From the NCBI GenBank assembly GCA_948567375.1, contig OX419755.1, positions 67,956,944 to 68,020,943 on the forward strand: a stretch of 64,000 bases of DNA, in the 5' to 3' direction. The notes below the pieces were generated by a model, which was not told the origin of the DNA, did not search any database, and saw nothing but the letters and a program-made list of their open reading frames with translations. Source of the stretch: Lunularia cruciata (Eukaryota; Streptophyta; Marchantiopsida; Lunulariales; Lunulariaceae). The stretch's first letter is position 1. Each line of letters starts with the position of its first letter. A program made the position numbers and the translations under genes. Below, in pieces: positions 25,801 to 37,100 of the stretch.

Positions 25801-28800
25801 CTCTACTCAGCGTTAAGGTCTCTTGAGTATGTCCGATCCTGTATCAGGCCTTCATGAAAACCTTCAAGCTATTGTTTTGTCTAGAGTATGGGTAGTCTAT
25901 GAGGAAATCACTTAATGATTGCTGTCTTCATTACAGGAATGAACGTGATTGATCTTCTCGTGGTTTTCGTTTCTTGTGGAGCTACTGGGCCAAAGCGGAA
26001 GTACCCAAATCTTACCCCAATTCGAATGCTCCGCTGGTTCTACGTGAAAAAGAGTCGAAGAATTGACAAAGAAGGGCAAGGCACCCCAATACTGGCATGT
26101 TGATAACCATCTTTCAAACTTCAAACGAGTGCCTGAAAAGTGAAAATACTTGCAATTGATTTCATGATATTTGTGTCTCTCTATGTGGAATTACTTCCAT
26201 CTTTAGAAAACCGTGCTAGAAGAGGTTAAGAAGCTGATTACCACTCTCGACTTCAAAGTCGAGAACAAACCAATGTTTGTCGCGCATTGATGGATAATTA
26301 AAATATCAACAAGAGTAGATTAATCATAGATTAGTGCCCTTGTCATGCGTTGACCAGGCATCCATCCTCAGAAGCGTGGGAGCTCTCTCCAGTGTGTACT
26401 TCTTCCTTCTCATGGTCATCATCATATTCTCAGTCTTCAGTATGGAGCTTTACGGTGGTCAGATGTACAATTTTGACGACGGTTATCCTCGTGCTAATCA
26501 TGATTCTTTTCTGCAAACGATGCTGTTGTGGTTCTCTGTCACCACTGGTGAGAGCTGGGTGAATCACATGTGGAATGCTATGCGCCCCGGAGTGAAAAAC
26601 AGGTTCATTAATCTAGCCCTGCGAAATATATCTTCAGATCAGGCTCCTTAATCTGTTTCAAAGTAGAGGAACTAGCTTCACCGAATATCTGTACCAACAC
26701 ATTTAACAGAGTGTCATGTCCAGTGCATCACCCGAGATCGATGAGGACCTCAGAAAGAGTTTCCCAAGTTGGCGAAATATCCAATTAATAGATGTAACAT
26801 GTAATATAGTTCCTTGTTGTTATCATACTAGCTGAATATGCTACCTGTGCACACATCTAATTATTGAAGTTTCTATCCTCATGTATTTAGGCACTTAAGG
26901 GTTCAAGTTCAGAAAGTCTGGTCTTGCCCCGTTTGCCCCCTAGTGAAGGCGTGTTCTATGATGTATGTATGTATATACGACATACTAAGAACTGTGGATA
27001 TTTCGTCGACCTCTTATCTCGACATAGACATACTAAACGGAGTCTACCGTATAATATTTCATAGAGCAGAAAGGAGTGTCTGATCAAGAGATGCATCACT
27101 TCTTCTCGTCTTCTTCTTTGTCTACCTCTTCAGAGGATAATACCCTGTAAAAACTATGAAAATATTGGCTCTGACTTTCTATTTGGAACTGGCTGCGACA
27201 GATGGTTCGCACCGTTCCTGTTTGTCCTGTACTATATGATAACAGCGTATGTGATCCTCAATCTAATCATCGCAACGATTTTGGAGGAGACAGAGCTAAC
27301 GGACAATCAAAAGAAGCACATACAGAAGGTAAGACCAAAACAACAAACACCAAACACAAACACCTTCGGGTTCTTGCCGTTACTTACTCGTTTAAAATTT
27401 TATTGAGTTAACACGAATAAAACGGAAATGTAATTTGTTCAAAATAACACCTGCAGTGTCTATGGAGCAATTTCTCCGTGTGATTACAAGGTGTACATTG
27501 GGTGTGTCGCTTGTATTTGCCGGTGTCAGGGAGAGAATGATTTGTACATTTTTCTTCCAGATTCGTTCAACTCGTTCCGAGGTGCTAGGTGGTGGCAAGG
27601 TCGCATGCTCATGTTGTAGAACATCACGACATGCTTGAGCTGCCAGCTAACAATCTGGCGTTTCCTACATGCACTTGGCAAGATGCACTAGAAATGTATT
27701 CATTCTCCCCCGAGTCGTCATCACTAAACTTCAACCGGCTTGCATAGGCATACATCTTATGGACATTGCCTGGATCTTACTGTCTTGTTATGCAGCGGGA
27801 ACACCTCAAATGGTTGCAGACCAAGCACCTGCAACATATGTCCTCCACAAGGGGTTCAGATTGGCTGCTTGCGACGGTTTCAGGTGCTCACAAAGGATAC
27901 AAGGATGTAAAGCGACGCATGACCTCTATGCGTGTATCGCGTATGTCGCTTTTCCCCTCGAGACAGACTTCAGAGTTTCAAGGATCACCACCTCAAACAA
28001 CAGCAGAGGGAACTTCCTCAAGTGCAGAATCAAGACCACCAGCAGCTGTCACTCCCACGGAGGCAAGCAGTTCACGGACCTTCCCTCCCTCTCGCGGACT
28101 TTCTACCAAAAGAGCCTCATTTACAACCTCCGACTTACCAGGTTCGACAGACGCTGACGATCGAACAAAAGCAAGAATTTTTCGTCGAAGCAGCGCTAGT
28201 GCTTTAAGCACTATTGCACCAGCCACTGTCCACACACCCTTACACCGCAGGATGAGCCAAGAATCCGATAAAGTATTACAAAGAAGTGGATTTACTGGAG
28301 GCGACTTCGGTGGCGAGAACAGAACTGTTCTTCAAGCGGCCCTATTAGCAGTTGTAGATGACCAAGCCAAAGTTGCTGCTGCCTCAGTTGCAAGAGATGC
28401 TGATGAGAAGATAAAGGCTAAAGCTATTGCTGCAGGAACGGGCACGTATGGGAGAACGAAGAGCGGCCGAACCTCTTTCGTTCTTTCCGATTTTGAAGGC
28501 ATTGAGGCTGCAGAAGAGAAACAGGACCCGTGGTGGATGAATCGGCGATCTCTCTTTCTTTTTGTCCCTAACAACAAGATGAGACTTTTTATTACTAAGG
28601 TGGTCGACCATCCTTGGTACAGATGGTGGCAGGTGTTGTTCTGTGGTTGCGGTACATTCGTTATGGCTTCCACGGACTCCATTGGCAACTACTACTTTTT
28701 TGGCCCAGCACTGCCAACTCTGGACAAGCTCACAATGGCTGTAAGTTCCTTGCGACTAACTACTTCTTATTTCCTTCAACAGTGTTCTTACTACTGAGTT

Positions 28801-31800
28801 TGGTTGCTAAAGATTAAACAACACTTAGAATCAAGTAGGAATACCAATCCAACGATTTATAGTGCCTAATTATCTGGTAAGTAACTATAAATCAATTCCA
28901 ATCCACGCTCACAATTCAGCCTGTCTCTATCAAGTTTCCCTTTTGAAGGATCTTCTGACATACCAGAAACCTATAAAGTAACCGTCAGCCAGATGGATGT
29001 ATCATGACTCCATTTGCATGTTTCCGGTGCGATCCTAAGTGGATTTTGGATCCCCTGTCCGGTGAACGAGCTCTGCTCCCATTTTTCAAACATCATGACT
29101 TCAGCATGTAGGCCCAACTGTTGTCTCTTCTACATCAACTGACGAAGTCGCGTGTGTCCAAGCCTCCACGGCACCACGCTAGTTCTTGCTCTTTCACCTT
29201 CAACGAATGTAACCACGTTTGCCACAACCTCAGTGGATAAACATCCAATTGAATCCAACGAGATCTTGTAGACTCAAACGAAGTTGGATACAACACCCTA
29301 TGTACTCACGCTAGGTAGCACTGCGACGTTCCATTGCTTGCTCATAGAGGCGGTGCCTTCTTCTAGTTGTATATAATTATAGACTTGCTGCTTTGGTTCT
29401 CATTTGCCCTTGATAAAACCTTATCATTTGAGTATGTTGAAGGAGAAGTGACGATGCACTTTTCCTAATTCACTGCTGTGCGATATGTAGTAGCATGATA
29501 TCATATGCATGGAACTTCAGGTGGTGAAGCATGAAACTCAGGGCTGAGGTGGAACTAGAAATGAGGTTCGCTAGTTGATGTTTTACTCAGTAGTGATTAG
29601 AATGTTAGAAGTTATTTTCTTGCCAATTTTGCGTTTTATCATTGCAGGTATTTACGCTGGATGTGGTACTAAAGAGTATTGCTTACGGATTTCTTTTCAC
29701 ACGTGAGGCTTATTTGGGAGATCCATACAACTTTATTGACTTATTGAATCTGGTTATGCACGGTATGTACTTGACGAAATATAGACATGAATTGCCAAAA
29801 AACGTTTTCAATAAAGGGAAGCAAATCTGGCTTCGAACATGGCGGATAATGCTGGCTTTCCGTCCATTTCGATTTATTTCACGATTTCGTGGCCTGAGGA
29901 CCCTGACAACCTCCCTTATTCACACAATGCCGGCCATTGGTCAGATCTTCTTGTTTACTGTTATTGTGTACGCTATCTATGCTGTGATAGGGATGCAGCT
30001 CTATGCCAATCGATTCCGCTTCTGTACAGACACGACTGTGATTGGTCACGTAGATTGTGTCGGTCTTTACCACAATGAGGTTGGAATTTTAATGTCACGT
30101 ACTTGGGTCAATGCACCGTTTCACTTCGATGCCTTTGGTGAGGCTATGTTGGCTCTGTTTGTGGCATCGACTTCCGACAACTGGTTGGAGTACTTCCTTT
30201 ATACATCCATGGATCTAGCACACCATCCTGAGCTGTCGCCTCGACGAAATATAAGTCCTTCACATGCTCTATACTTCGTGTCGTTTATCTGCATTGGTGG
30301 TTTCTTCATCCTCCGAATGTTTGTGGGTGTCTTCATCGATCAATTTGGTATCATCTCCGGCACCAAACTGCTGACCGAAAGACAGAAGTTGTGGCGAGAC
30401 ACCAATCGTCTAATCCAAAGTCTCAGACCTAAGCGTCTACCAGCTGAAGTGCATGGTCCAATACGTGGAACTTGCCACAACATTGTCCATAGTAGGGCTT
30501 TTGAACTTGGCGTGGTTGCAGTTATCTGTGGCAACTACATCTATATTGCAACCGTTCACTATAGGCAGAGCCTGACATTAGATCAGCATAATGCCATCGA
30601 GACCGCGTTTGTCTCCGTATATCTTATGGAGGCGATACTGAAGTTTATAGGAACAAAGGTGAGAAATCGACACTCGTCAGCTTGTGTCCCGTCGATAAGA
30701 CATGTCCTCAGAGACAGAGTATCTTCGCTGCTGACCTAGCTGTTAGCCAACTCTGATTGCGGCTGCACCAAAGAATTATGCATCTCCGAGCTTATCTTTA
30801 CTTTATTTGTACCCTCGAACATTGTAGTACTTGCTGTTCCTGGGCGATGAACATTACCGTGAACTGGTTAAACAAAATACAGAAATCGGACAGTATTGCT
30901 AACGCTGTTGATTGTGTTTGTGTGTGGCTATAGACGGCAGATTGGTGGGATGATAAATGGAATGTCAGTGAACTCATTATGGTGCTGGTATCTGCCACCG
31001 TTCTATGGCCAACTAGATATCCTAAACATGTGCTTAGTATGCACAAAGTCGCTGGCTTTTTCATTATTGTCCGAATCTTTCGCGTCATTCGTTATTTTCA
31101 TACTCTCAACACAATGGTTAAAACGGTGCTGGTCAGTTTGCCCTCTATGGTTAATATTATATCTTTAATGGGGATATTTTTGGCCTGTTTGGCTCAAGTT
31201 GCCCAACAAACTTTTCCAGCCATTAGAGACGGAATATGTATCCATTCAAGAGGCGAGAACTCCTTTGAGGACTTTGCAGCTTCTTTCATTGTCCTTCTCC
31301 AGGTGAGATGGAATAAAACAACTTGGTCCTCTCGATAAGCTTAGAATCTAGTAATAATGCTTTGCAGATGCACAATTTCTTTCCACCTTACTCTTCAGCT
31401 TCCTCTTGCATAACTCTCAACTCTCATTGACTTAATTCGGACGCCTTACTTTAACTAGGCTTATGTTTGTGGGTATGAACAGGTCACCACCCTCGACAAT
31501 TGGTCATGTATAATGATTGATATTACCATTCAACCCCCGGACTGCGTACCGGGCTTAAGCACTGTTGAGAACGACTGTGGATATCCGGTTGGAGGCCTTG
31601 TGTATATGCTGATAGCTGTCTGCCTCACGAATTACATTTTCGCCAACCTTTTCATTGCTCAAATTTTGGACTCTATCACTTTTGGGCTACTCAGTGAAAA
31701 TGCTTTGCTGACACCAGCTAACTTGATTGCATATCAAAACTTGTGGTCTCAGAAGGCATTTGACAGCAAGTACTCCTCACTACTCGCTTTTCTCATACTT

Positions 31801-33095
31801 CCCTTTTCCGTTCGTATGGATATGTAGAATGTATCGTAATCGAAGCAATTTTCTCCCTTTTGCATTTTTGGATATATATCACCCTGCGAAACAGATTCTT
31901 AGAACAATTTTTGTTTAAATTTGCTGCTTAGACTTCAGCACTGCAGACTATCACCTGGAGAATCTGATCTGATGTCTAAATCTAAGTGGAATGAACTATA
32001 TCTTTTGAACTGTACAGGTGTACAGGGTACTTAGGACAACATAAACTCAAAGAATTCTTGGTTAAACTGGGTTCACCTTTGGGAGGGAGAAAGTTGATTG
32101 GCTTTGTCAAGTGGTGAGTGACTTCTCCATGTACTCTTTACCTCTGGTTACAAATTTTCTCCATGGTACCCTTTACCTCTGGTTACAGTTGACTATGTAA
32201 CAAACAACACGTTTTCCAGGAGGAAGGTCACCACAATTGATGGAATATGAGTAATAGTAATTACATTACTATCCTCTGCTCCAGTGCACCTGATTATTAT
32301 CAAGATTGTTGACTTAGTCTACACGTAAAGTTGAAATAAACTAACATCAGTGCATGATTGAAGATCTAATCAAAAGATCAAAAAATGAGGTTCGTGCTAT
32401 ATCACTTTAAGATCTGTGGGTGTGATCATTGACTTGTTGTCGAGGTGTGCGCACATGCCCCATTTACTAACAATTGTGGATCATAGCTCAGGTATACGAA
32501 AATAGAATTCGAGGTGTTTCATTTCCGCAGCGATAAGGGCATTGCTTTCCAACCACTGCTCGAAACTATTTGTCTCTACAAAGTTGGCCCGAGGGTACGT
32601 TGAATCGACTCCACAATTGTTTTCAGAGATGAGTATCCAGCTTTGATACCCAGCAGAAATAGAAGGATTCTTAAACTGAATGTTGAATTGCAGGGACTGG
32701 AACTGCCCATCCGCATAGAGAGAGAACGACAGATTAAGAGCATATATGAGAAGGGTGCTGCGATTAAGATCCAGGGTTTAGTACGTGGGTTCTTACAAAG
32801 AAGGAGAAACAAAAGAGCCAAAGCTGGAGGTATGGAGAAAGATGAAGGTGGAAAAAGATATAGTGAGAACCCAGACAAACCTCCTGATATAGTTTTTGGG
32901 GAAGATCCCCTCCAAGCAAGATCAGGAGTGGCAAGGCCCCATCCTAGGTCACAACCGCTTCCAACAGAAACAGGAACTCCTTCAAACGATGGGGATAGAA
33001 CACCAGAACAATCGTCGACTTCCCATGCCTCAAAGCCACATGAATCACCTTCCCATTCGGAGATTGTTCCTGAAATTGTCCCAGATACACCTTAG
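11716..33095 (+). CDS. Four-domain voltage-gated cation channel (Cav/NALCN architecture)
   Basis: One gene of about 21 kb and more than 20 exons encodes four homologous six-transmembrane repeats with pore loops, long cytosolic linkers and a C-terminal IQ motif, roughly 2,000 residues, normal for Cav/Nav/NALCN proteins. The product should form a single-polypeptide voltage-gated channel in the plasma membrane or an endomembrane. Pore signatures are TFEGW (domain I), TGESW (II), TSDNW (III) and TLDNW (IV), giving an E-E-D-D filter like T-type calcium channels. This is the full channel architecture, unlike plant TPC1, which has two repeats and EF hands. Start ATG 11716 opens a hydrophilic acidic tail. 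The next entries give exons by block. Uncertain parts are domain I S4, the ends of the two domain II S3-S5 exons, and possible extra small exons. I see no frame break in the confidently read exons. Confidence 0.9.
14330..14430 (-). repeat. Copy of a 100-bp repeat, inverted relative to 22415-22520
   Basis: The reverse complement matches 22415-22520 closely, including CACCACGTCATGCTT, CTCAAGGTTACACTTGC and CATGCTAACCCCTGTAT. Both copies lie within introns of the channel gene. Confidence 0.8.
14520..17660 (+). repeat. Repeat island filling the fourth intron of the channel gene
   Basis: This T-rich stretch contains no believable gene. It includes a segment at 14520-14680 shared with 22540-22750 (a TATGGAACCGGGTTG-like box), the 200-bp segment at 14690-14880 and 15545-15770, and six copies of the hairpin module (GGATC, then CCGTTCNTCGAACGGCTTC, then CTCAT) at about 16185, 16460, 17115, 17230, 17325 and 17615. 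Long open frames on the plus strand are hydrophobic only because the DNA is T-rich. The remaining intron flank (13872-14330) holds nothing I recognise. Confidence 0.7.
17822..21493 (+). CDS. Channel domain I: S2 end, S3, S5, pore, S6
   Basis: Exons are 17822-17932 (S2 end and S3, NRLDLVIIIDS), 18750-18874 (S4-S5 linker and S5, AIIDAIQKSIGTLETVIIF), 19383-19506 (cysteine-bearing extracellular turret), 20776-20847 (pore helix FDNFAASFLLIFQ), 21183-21246 (filter ILTFEGW, Glu at 21195-21197) and 21330-21493 (S6 and exit helix, FVVLVIVGSYFLVNIFVAAI). Phases agree except that the S4 exon between 17933 and 18749 was not identified. One in-phase option extends the S5 exon upstream to 18683, giving LRCYRRYSSSTIF, which would be a short, poorly charged S4. 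Confidence 0.85.
22110..22830 (+). repeat. Composite dispersed repeat in the intron before the I-II linker exon
   Basis: Three pieces also seen around 14.3-14.9 kb lie here: the 200-bp segment (22125-22335), the 100-bp repeat (22415-22520, opposite orientation to its 14.3-kb partner) and the TATGGAACCGGGT-box repeat (22540-22750), the last present as two local copies. The rest of the intron (21494-23750) has no gene. Confidence 0.7.
23751..27328 (+). CDS. Channel I-II linker and domain II
   Basis: Exon 23751-24297 encodes the I-II linker and S1 (KMFRFAVLFFISLNMAG). The linker has a run of RxxS motifs such as RSFSRTMSRTLSR. Exon 24695-24784 is S2 (MIIIFAAELVVRFLAAGL). An exon from 25937 gives S3 (MNVIDLLVVFVS) and S4 (LTPIRMLRWFYVKKSRR); its 3' end is either 26043 or later. 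A short exon from 26207 (KTVLEE) is the S4-S5 linker. The exon from 26358 to 26591 or 26602 carries S5 and the pore TTGESW (Glu at 26550-26552). Exon 27134-27328 gives the post-pore turn with two cysteines and S6 (APFLFVLYYMITAYVILNLI). Two junctions have alternative donors; both alternatives keep the frame. Confidence 0.85.
27796..30400 (+). CDS. Channel II-III linker and domain III
   Basis: Exon 27796-28740 (315 codons) holds a long Ser/Thr/Pro-rich, basic II-III linker and domain III S1 (RWWQVLFCGCGTFVMAST), ending at a consensus GTAAGT. Exon 29648-30658 (337 codons) continues with S2, S3 (NFIDLLNLVMHGMYL), an S4 with many arginines (LRTWRIMLAFRPFRFISRFR), S5 (IFLFTVIVYAIYAVIGMQL), the pore with STSDNW (Asp at 30176-30178), S6 (ALYFVSFICIGGFFILRMFV) and the III-IV linker. 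This is the best preserved voltage sensor of the four. The III-IV linker lacks an IFM-type inactivation motif. Confidence 0.92.
29035..29095 (+). repeat. Single hairpin-module copy in the domain III intron
   Basis: GGATTTTGGATCCCCTGTCC followed by GGTGAACGAGCTCTGCTCC matches the module of the 16-17.6 kb island in a decayed form. Confidence 0.55.
30401..33095 (+). CDS. Channel domain IV and C-terminal regulatory region
   Basis: The end of exon 29648-30658 encodes domain IV S1 (FELGVVAVICGNYIYIATV) and S2. Exon 30934-31302 gives S3, S4 (FFIIVRIFRVIRYFHTL) and S5. Exon 31483-31769 gives the pore VTTLDNW (Asp at 31495-31497), a cysteine loop and S6 (MLIAVCLTNYIFANLFI). Exons 32018-32113, 32531-32594 and 32694-33095 encode the EF-hand-like pre-IQ region (GYLGQHKLKEFLVKLGSPLG) and an IQ motif (IKIQGLVRGFLQRR), then a disordered Pro/Ser-rich tail to TAG at 33093. 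All phases agree. By family analogy the IQ motif should bind calmodulin. Confidence 0.93.
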
Positions 33096-34124
33096 AGATC
33101 TGCGTGTGTTAAAATGTCCATTATCTAGAGTAAGAGTAAAGATATTCAGTGCACTGAATGCGTGCATAAATGTCAAAGTATATATATTGATATATATTCC
33201 CAGTTCCCATTTATGGGATAGACAGGTGGCTTCTACAAATTTATGCGACAGAAGCAACGCACAGGCTGCCAGACCTATTCAAAGTTTTGACTAAGTTACC
33301 ATTACACCGTCATCATGTCCCTTAGGAAAGACATCGAGTGTAACCTTGTATAAATGAGGTGTTGTAATCAATGGCAAGAGTTTGATAGAGTGATGGTCTC
33401 ACTATTTTCTCGAGGAAAATGTTGTCCATGACACTGTGCACCCACTTCTCCACTTGTAACATACTTGTCTATTAATCCTCATTCACGGTTGTTTACTCGA
33501 ATATCCTCTCCAGTCAAAATTGAGTGGGGAAAGTAGTAGAGGCTGAGCGAGAAGGAGTAGCGAATGTGGGAGTAGAAGTCAAAAACTTCATCGGTCAGGT
33601 CTCTCGACCGTTGAGACACCACTCAAATACATAAGGATGACATACATGGTCTTTTAAGGAAAACGACCGATCATCCGGTTCATCACAGAGACTCTTCCTT
33701 CTTGGAAGAGGGTACAAGGTATGAAACGTATTGTTATCAGCACAAACATGAACTTCCTAACACAACTCAGTAATCTATCTAGAGTTGTGAATTTTTCCAA
33801 TTCCTGAAGCTCTAAAGTTTCAAGACAGAAAAATTTCTCCACCCCTTGGGATGCTCTCAAGACGTTCAAAACGTAGTTCTGTACGGGCCCCACACTCTAA
33901 TTTTCGCCTACAGGACTCTGTTCCTTGTAGGCAGGAAACAGTCTTGGCCTTCAATTGAAAGTAACTGCAGCAAACCTCTCTACAAGGACCAACAGATAAT
34001 TGCATGGCCATGGATGAAGGCTAATTTCTTCATGTGACTAGCCTATTCAAAGAGGAGAATAGCTCGAGTAGCTCAGCCGATGGCCATCTCCAAACTAGGT
34101 ACAAAGTTTTCGACTCCTATATCA
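33096..34124. other. Convergent 3' intergenic region, channel and PP2A-A
   Basis: The two stop codons face each other across about 1.0 kb. Both 3' UTRs should lie here. I see no credible gene, RNA or repeat. Confidence 0.5.
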
Positions 34125-37100
34125 TCACGCGCACATAACTTGATCACAGGCTTGTAGAGCCTGCCCGGCGAAAAATCTCACATCTACATCAGGATCTTCG
34201 TTCAACTCCAGTAAACATGGACGAATCGTTTGCTCTACTACCTGCAAATCAAAGCTCCATACTTAATATATTGAGTACTGGAATATAGAACCCGTTGCAA
34301 AACAACCCAGCTCCATGCTTAATATACTTTTAAATTCATTCATGGTAAGCACCCCCATCTTGGACTAGTCTAAAACCTCAGCAACAAAGAACTCCAACAA
34401 ATGTTAACCATGAAGTGAATTTCTAATCTTGCCCAATAGAATCAACCATAGTGAAGCTAAACAATCTGCAATCCAAACTAGTTAGTATATACTGTCCAAG
34501 AAAGAGCCATACCGTCGAATCTACAATCGGAATCATTGACTGGAGCATTTTAGCCACATTGAATTTGATGTTGGGAACCCTGTACACAGATTTTCAAGAC
34601 ATTAATAAAAGAAGTTCCTGGTGTTAAAGGTCAACTGTAATCACTGGAATACTTACGCAGAATAGAACAACATCAATGTCTGTATCCATCTAAAGGAGGT
34701 AAGATAGACCAAGGTGGCAGACTCTTACTCCAACTGAAGCGAAGATTCTTTATACCTGTCTTTTGCTGCGTTTATGACGACGGGAAGCATAGTCTGGCAG
34801 GTAACTTCTGCACCAACAACCGGCGCCAGCATGGATATGGCAGATAGCACAGTCATGCGGTAGAGATAGTGAGGATTGTTTATCATTTCAAGCACCTGCG
34901 AATCACCCCACCCGAAAGAGATTAAAACCAAAAAGGTCGTACAGGACAGTCTCGCCATGGCACCACTATTAAAGATCCCCTGATTCTGAAGGTTCGTTCT
35001 AGAAACCCACGCCACAGAGCAAACTTTCACATGCCGTGAAGTCTTTGACTTAAAATACAACGTGCAGCCTGGATTGAAGTGCTGTACTAGCTAGCTCTGG
35101 AACTTTGTGTCCAACAACAAGATGACCAAAGACACTTTACATATGAGATGTTCAGAAACCCGCGACTTACAAGCACCACCACATCACCAGCAAAGAAATA
35201 GAACTATATAAGTATTTATCAGCATATTTCCTCTCAGCCGGTACTACATACAACGCACCTGTGGAATGATATGCTGCATGGCCCACTCTCGACCGAACTC
35301 TTCAGCCAGCCTCTTCAAATTGTTTGCAGCTGCTTCTCTAATAGAGTACACCTACATGAACATTTGGTGGACCACAGGGTACATGTTACAACAGATGTGG
35401 GAATCTGCATATGGTTTCCCTGACGTATAAACAAGTCATTTCAGAGCCCTCGACACTATCTGTGGCTTCTTGTGATCCTCCAACTTGGAGAACTCTGCAA
35501 AAGATCAGCAAGGAGTGCAAAGACAGCGAGGAGGTTCCCAAAGTAACGGAAAGTAGCACAAGGTGCGTGAGTTCTGAAAACCTGATCGCCAAGCCACTGC
35601 ATGCAGAGGTTGCCAAGCTTCTCATCAAAAAAGTCCACACCCAGCTGACTTGCTAGTAGAGGAATGTATTCTATGATGGCTAGCCGAACACGCCAATGTC
35701 TATCTTCTGCTAGCTCGACAATGGCAGGCAGCAAAGATTGTGATAACAGATCGATACCAATCACCTGTGAAACCAGATTAAGCTGTCTCAGTCAGTACAA
35801 CAAAGACGCAATCAATCGCATGTTAGGATACTGATCCCCGGGAGCGGGACATCACAGGGAAGGAGCGATGATTGACCTTCAACGAATACTACATGCGGAG
35901 GAATAAGTAGGCATATGCCCCACTCTCTGCAGTTACAAACGACAACTAGCATAGCAAACACACAAAAAATAGACTGCTAAGTGGGGGCGAATTACTTAAA
36001 GCAGGATCTCTCTGCTACCTTGACTGCCATTTGCTAAAAGAATCACTGTCATCCTGCAGGTAGAAGTTAGAGAAGTGGCCGGTACCTGGTTCACTTGATC
36101 AAGTTTGCTAATTATGTTCAGCCTCACATCCGGGAACTCGTCTTTTAAAAGTGCAAGAAAGATCGGCAAGAGTTGCTCAATCGTCGCCTCCTGAACAGAG
36201 ATAGAAGAAGATATATGGGTTGAGATAAAGTAACGTGAAAGCGTACTAATTGTCAGTTGCAATATTCGATAGGCACTGCATTAAAACAGACGAGGTTTCA
36301 AGTACCTAGTAGAGACCTAAACGATCAAATGCCAGTATTTCATAAAGAGACATACTTGAACCACCAACATTTGCCCAAGTAAGAAACCAAATATTTTACC
36401 ACACCTTTCCTAAAAGTGGAGCCATCCCCATGATGACAGAGGCCAGGGCTGCACGAACGTGCTGCGAAGAGTCTGTTGACAGTTCCTGCAATGATCAACC
36501 GCAATGAATTGGTGAGAGAGGTACTGAAGCTTTAACTTTGACGGTACTGAAGCTTTAACTTTCACATGTCTTGGGACAATTTTCGTCGGAGAAAGGATAT
36601 ATTAGGACGGGAAGCTAAAGTACTCCGGAAGAGAAAGAGTGAGCTGCTAGAACGGTCAAGTGACTCGCGTTGTGCTTCAGCTTGAGGATGTGACAGTACG
36701 TCTAGAGTTCTAATGACTGAATAAAGCTTTAAGAAGGTCTTCAAATTACAAAGGTGTGAATTGATGACGAACCTTAACACATGGCAGGATATGCTGGATA
36801 GCAGATGGGGGGCTGATGATACCACAGAACTTAGTAACTTTCCCTGCTGCCGCAATCCGTACTTCAGCCTCGTTGTCACGGAGTAAACGCACGTATGCTG
36901 GAACAAGCTCCGTTCTTCATTTTCAAGAGAAGTACATGATTGAGTCAAACTGCAAATACATCTGTATGGCCGTAATCTGTGGGAGAATCTTGACCTAGGT
37001 ACAAACTTTAAGGGTATATCAGGCAAGGGTATTACTTAAAGAAAAAGAACTGCTCATACAGGGTCATCAAAGAAATGGTTCGAACTGGGACACCGAGACA

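Noticed and set aside
11716-33095. Reading the channel as plant TPC1
   Set aside because: TPC1 has two six-TM repeats with EF hands between them; four pore loops and a C-terminal IQ motif are visible here.
33654-34037. Short overlapping frames between the channel and PP2A-A
   Set aside because: They have no motif, no splice logic and sit in the convergent 3' region.
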